Source of the DNA: Euglena gracilis | Taxonomy: Eukaryota; Euglenida; Euglenophyceae; Euglenales | Assembly (NCBI GenBank): GCA_039621445.1 | Contig: CP154957.1 | Location: 18,176,906-18,240,905 of the forward strand | Length of the DNA stretch: 64,000 nt | Reading direction: 5' to 3' | Shown here: positions 63,801-64,000 of the stretch, piece by piece | Layout of the letters: each line of letters starts with the position of its first letter | Position numbering within the stretch: the first letter of the stretch is position 1 | Notes under the pieces: generated by a model | What the model was told of the DNA's origin: nothing | The model's input: only the letters and a program-made list of their open reading frames with translations | The model's database searches: none | Translations under genes and position numbers: made by a program

Positions 63801-64000
63801 CGACCGGCTGAAGTCCCGGGCGCTGGCCAGCGTCAGGGGGATGCGGAGGCACTGGCCCCAGAGGCCCCCTCCCGGCCAACGTGCAGGCCCACGCACCGAG
63901 GGGGACAGGGACAGGCTGGATGGGAAGGCCCGGGGAGGGCCCGACCCCACCCAGGCCCGGGATGCGGGTGCAGTGCCTTCAGGAATCGTTGTGCCGAAGG
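45600..64000 (-). CDS. GBF1: GBF1/GNOM-type ARF guanine-nucleotide exchange factor, C-terminal half
   Basis: Large Golgi ARF-GEFs activate ARF GTPases to start COPI coat assembly on early secretory membranes. Here the region after the catalytic Sec7 domain is seen as short minus-strand exons. Successive matches to the remembered GBF1 pattern are REGWQPLVALIAHLYMAQLLP (HDS1), GGWLSFL...AKEVLECVRACGVSEL, ALVALVTALIRSSG, VTVFCLHVMVDVAIANKDRF, ILTVLYGLRQALGQEE, DHWELLLSLAVKCG, LRSVGVLAKAVLHYLPVVAK followed by FPLLWQRIL (HDS3), and AVREAVLESTRNLVMV. The order agrees with GBF1. A proline-rich tail begins at about 45,885. Sec7, HUS and DCB domains would be beyond the right edge. One exon (56,915-57,123) needs a one-base frame change, and several donors appear to be GC rather than GT. 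Family assignment is from motif memory, not a search. The symbol means GBF1-like. Confidence 0.75.
46020..46130 (-). CDS. ARF-GEF exon (possible): VFQPYPRFWHLTIGQ
   Basis: Reads MCAVEAREAPEDQRVFQPYP then RFWHLTIGQRR. The frame has GC-rich third positions, but the boundaries and the phase to the neighbours are not established. Confidence 0.45.
46266..46472. mobile_element. G/C-tipped element, AAATAACAC type, copy 2
   Basis: CCCCCCCAAATAACACCCCC at the left and GGGGTGTTATTTGGGGGG then GTTA at the right, with three internal AAATAACA copies. It shares TCGGGTGCCCAAATAACACA with the element at 31,140-31,231. Confidence 0.7.
46521..46607 (-). CDS. ARF-GEF exon: AVREAVLESTRNLVMVPRRQYL
   Basis: 87 bp (29 codons) between acceptor TTGGGCAG and donor GTCCGG. 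It reads FYGRGSPAVREAVLESTRNL, then VMVPRRQYL. It corresponds to the E-A-x-x-E-x-x-x-N-x-x-x-V helix after HDS3 in GBF1. Confidence 0.78.
46905..47040 (-). CDS. ARF-GEF exon: HDS3 (VLHYLPVVAKAPQEFPLLWQRIL)
   Basis: Reads SVGPCLRSVGVLAKAVLHYL, then PVVAKAPQEFPLLWQRIL. The F-x-x-L-W-x-x-I-L end is typical of the last HEAT-like repeat of GBF1. An in-frame TAG follows soon after, and the GT spanning it (GTCATC) would leave a phase that the next exon does not match, so this junction is open. Confidence 0.75.
47041..47085. mobile_element. Miniature hairpin CGAAATATAAGCACC...
   Basis: CCCCCGAAATATAAGCA, five-base loop region, then TGCTCATATTTGGGGGGG. A tiny G/C-tipped hairpin directly upstream (minus sense) of an ARF-GEF exon. 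Confidence 0.55.
47165..47345. repeat. Dispersed GGGTCC/CACCCATCC block, copy 2
   Basis: Parallels 16,083-16,265: CCCCATCCACCCAGCCC, CCCCCCAAAAAAGTTTC, AAACCCATCCCCGGGCC, then a C-run. Non-coding. Confidence 0.5.
48103..48470. mobile_element. E-family element, copy 3, with seven 43-bp repeats
   Basis: Starts CCGTAGGAGGAGGGTCTC and ends GAGACCCTCCTCCTGTG. The body is a 43-bp tandem repeat in which GGTTCGAGACC starts at 48,156, 48,199, 48,242, 48,285, 48,328, 48,371 and 48,414. Each unit is itself a hairpin (GAGGAGGTTC / GACCCTCCTC). The AT-rich core and right module of full copies are absent. Confidence 0.8.
48946..51715. repeat. Two-level satellite: telomere-motif units A and palindromic units P
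   Basis: A units (about 241 bp) begin GACCCTAACCC at 49,073, 49,315, 49,545, 50,033, 50,276, 50,750, 51,226 and 51,468, and carry a second GTAACCCTAACCC in the middle. P units (about 250 bp, at about 49,775, 50,500 and 50,970, and a truncated one at 48,946) contain a palindrome with arms GGTACCAGCGACCCCAAAGA and its inverse around CGGCGCCTTCGGCGCC. The arrangement is P AAA P AA P A P AA. Spacing of the P landmark GTACCTTGTAGAGACC is 960, 717 and 476 bp. Short open frames here are artefacts. Confidence 0.93.
52198..52262. repeat. (TC)n microsatellite
   Basis: TCTC tract with CCTC interruptions. Confidence 0.9.
52487..52972. mobile_element. E-family element, copy 4, with seven 43-bp repeats
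   Basis: Starts CGTAGGAGGAGGGTCG and ends CGAACCTCCTCCTACGG. GGTTCGAGACC recurs every 43 bp at 52,570, 52,613, 52,656, 52,699, 52,742, 52,785 and 52,828. The right module is present: TTTAAGCCCCCCC...GGGGGGGCTTAAA, then a palindrome GTTCGAGGAGGTTCGACC / CTCGAACG before the terminal repeat. Confidence 0.85.
53345..53450 (-). CDS. ARF-GEF exon (possible): SAVREDLQARAGAAALRADA
   Basis: The acceptor is GCGCAG. It reads SAVREDLQARAGAAALRADA, with donor GTAACC. Short and less certain than its neighbours. Confidence 0.4.
53548..54172. mobile_element. E-family element, copy 5 (full)
   Basis: Starts CAGTAGGAGGCTTCG. Arms lie at 53,548-53,665 and 53,896-54,172 around the AT-rich core 53,700-53,880 (TTTTGTACGCAACTGTTCGG, TTTGTTGCGCAAGTCC, GTAGGCAACTC). 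The right module is TTTAAGCTCC...GGGGGGCTTAAAAA and the end is GAGCCTCCTCCTACGG. It is closely similar in plan to 31,915-32,578. Confidence 0.78.
54495..54765 (-). CDS. ARF-GEF exon: CDALLALQRAALAPELLQLPP
   Basis: Reads TLNGLALVVTQQPTFRGDCD, then ALLALQRAALAPELLQLPPT and RILDLFGGVLLPLLGP. Helical and leucine-rich. The open frame continues to about 54,431, but codon bias falls off after about 54,560. Confidence 0.6.
55480..55690 (-). CDS. ARF-GEF exon: TVHIVSLLLALHSRLVQSAS
   Basis: Reads DVVAGVDLTTNGHSPEPAAL, then PEPTVHIVSLLLALHSRLVQ. The helix L-L-x-A-L-H-x-R is consistent with the HDS2-HDS3 interval. Boundaries are approximate. Confidence 0.65.
56430..56555 (-). CDS. ARF-GEF exon: NVPTVVTALTQVFVRLEDAAA
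   Basis: Reads GADNVPTVVTALTQVFVRL then EDAAARRASGHR. An amphipathic helix with GC-rich codon use. Boundaries are approximate. Confidence 0.6.
56915..57123 (-). CDS. ARF-GEF exon with an apparent frame change
   Basis: The first half reads ACPVLYLLTELVSRHFIDAL then YLMVSENTLGPVRSG. The second half, one base over, reads DHWELLLSLAVKCGLAAKK then PESRRLTYHLLECVCN. The switch is near 57,030. D-x-W-E-L-L matches the GBF1 position after a serine-rich loop. Donor GTGGGT. Sequencing error is the simplest cause; a real lesion cannot be excluded. Confidence 0.7.
57396..57590 (-). CDS. ARF-GEF exon: helical repeat AVLAALRLLTRLVPREAV
   Basis: Reads VLAYWLTIGEAAVLAALRLL, then TRLVPREAVHPYLARLLAVL and GTLTPAGPALQRE. 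Amphipathic leucine-rich helices of the HDS type. A TGA follows, with GTGGTG just before it as the likely donor. Confidence 0.7.
58130..58590. other. AT/A-rich spacer with AAAATGGCC units
   Basis: Contains AAAATGGCC/AAAATGGC repeats like those at 42,722-43,180 and ends with CCCCCCCCTTGTTGTCTAACGACC, resembling the border block at 37,681. No gene is seen. Confidence 0.45.
59732..59808 (-). CDS. ARF-GEF exon: ILTVLYGLRQALGQEEE
   Basis: Acceptor TGCCAG, in phase. It reads VDQTILTVLYGLRQALGQEE then ERTLR. No GT donor occurs before an in-frame TGA; a GC donor (CCGAG|GCCCTC) is possible. Confidence 0.7.
60432..60565 (-). CDS. ARF-GEF exon: VTVFCLHVMVDVAIANKDRF
   Basis: Reads DPPAVTDVNVTVFCLHVMVD then VAIANKDRFDVLAP. 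The F-C-L-x-x-x-x-x-x-x-x-x-N-x-D-R helix is a GBF1-family hallmark. Donor GTACGG in phase 2; the next exon completes Pro and continues VDQTI. The 5' edge is approximate. Confidence 0.82.
60998..61095. repeat. (AAT)n-rich tract
   Basis: AATAATAAT with TAAAAATAAAAAT variants, next to the ARF-GEF exon at 61,163. Confidence 0.9.
61163..61345 (-). CDS. ARF-GEF exon: ALVALVTALIRSSG
   Basis: Reads GASLHMLPAAIPPAATPALV, then ALVTALIRSSGIPVTVPQTA and a linker ending PPTDPPGVWQ. It continues the helix begun in the previous exon. The 5' junction is unresolved because no phase-compatible AG was found. Donor GTGGGC. Confidence 0.7.
61602..61793 (-). CDS. ARF-GEF exon: GGWLSFL...VLECVRACGVSEL
   Basis: Acceptor GACACAG and donor GTGGGA bound 192 bp. 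It reads AKAEDGGWLSFLGMGRPADG, then AETGAAKEVLECVRACGVSE and LLFHDSQLLEGQ. This corresponds to the segment after the LLP motif in GBF1, where a Cys-rich helix precedes the S-x-x-L helix. Confidence 0.82.
62165..62497. mobile_element. E-family element, copy 6 (left-truncated)
   Basis: The AT-rich core (TTTGTTGTGCAAATCC, GCAGGCAACTTTTTACAG) is followed by CGTAGGAGGAGACTC, palindromic arm, CCTCCCCCCAGGGGGGGCTTAGAAG and the end CGAGCCTCCTCCTGACGG. The left arm is missing. Confidence 0.72.
62500..63230. other. Intron/spacer of the ARF-GEF gene, nothing recognised
   Basis: Unremarkable mixed sequence between ARF-GEF exons. An open plus frame near 62,621-62,833 lacks any protein pattern I can support. 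Confidence 0.4.
63340..63476 (-). CDS. ARF-GEF exon: HDS1 (REGWQPLVALIAHLYMAQLLP)
   Basis: The acceptor is TGTCAG. It reads CRCALFAIVRAHGSAQREGW, then QPLVALIAHLYMAQLLPEQQ. The H-G-x-x-x-R-E-G-W and A-Q-L-L-P pattern is diagnostic for GBF1-type proteins. Donor GTGCCC at 63,339, or the frame may continue to about 63,230 (PLSYAQPGEEEFFFLSWTQ). Confidence 0.8.
63756..63851 (-). CDS. ARF-GEF exon: helical segment before HDS1 core
   Basis: The acceptor is GGCCAG. It reads CLRIPLTLASARDFSRSVAR then SARALDACRTG. Using a GC donor (ACAG|GCCTCG) it joins in phase to the next exon; a GT donor exists five bases further in. Confidence 0.6.

Overview
The window reads as nuclear DNA of a eukaryote. It begins with a 908-base run of N. 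Protein-coding information occurs only as short, GC-rich exons (about 60-280 bp, strongly G/C at third codon positions). These sit in very large introns and spacers filled with microsatellites, minisatellites, hairpin elements and short elements tipped by C-runs and G-runs. No rRNA, tRNA, operon, Shine-Dalgarno signal or CRISPR was seen. Telomere-type TTAGGG motifs (as CCCTAA) recur inside a satellite. The 12-helix MFS carrier resembles those of alveolate protists such as coccidian or chromerid lineages. I suggest an alveolate alga or relative, at low confidence, because no database search was possible.

All convincing exons lie on the minus strand, so genes read from high to low coordinates. 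(1) About 64,000 down to about 45,600: the C-terminal half of a GBF1/GNOM-type ARF guanine-nucleotide exchange factor. The HDS1-HDS3 helical-repeat region is visible; the Sec7 domain would lie beyond the right edge. (2) About 41,816 down to 31,337: exons for a proline/alanine-rich then acidic protein followed by a compact beta-rich stretch. This is either the tail of gene 1 or a separate unrecognised gene. (3) 24,858 (5' end not found) down to the stop at 6,830: a complete 12-helix MFS transporter in about 16 exons, many of which join in phase at GT-AG introns. (4) About 2,730 down to 1,025: a few exons of an unrecognised gene. One open segment on the plus strand (about 2,985-3,245) also looks coding-like.

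The noncoding part is the striking part. It contains six copies of a modular hairpin element with CCGTAGGAGG/CCTCCTACGG ends (E family), two of them carrying seven 43-bp repeats that each hold a GGTTCGAGACC box. It contains two 2.6-3.6 kb inverted-repeat elements and one end fragment (F family), packed with GCGG-N4-CCGC palindromes. There is a two-level satellite at 48.9-51.7 kb made of a roughly 241-bp telomere-motif unit and a palindromic unit. There is a 163-bp satellite at 28.1-30.07 kb beside a GGCCGGCGGCCC minisatellite. A near-perfect 270-bp inverted repeat is inserted in a CATATA microsatellite. Several element families share ends of the form TAACCCCCC...GGGGGGTTA.

Functionally the two recognisable genes are unrelated housekeeping-type genes: a Golgi ARF-GEF for vesicle traffic and a membrane solute carrier. 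Their expansion to 18 kb or more each is explained by repeat-filled introns.
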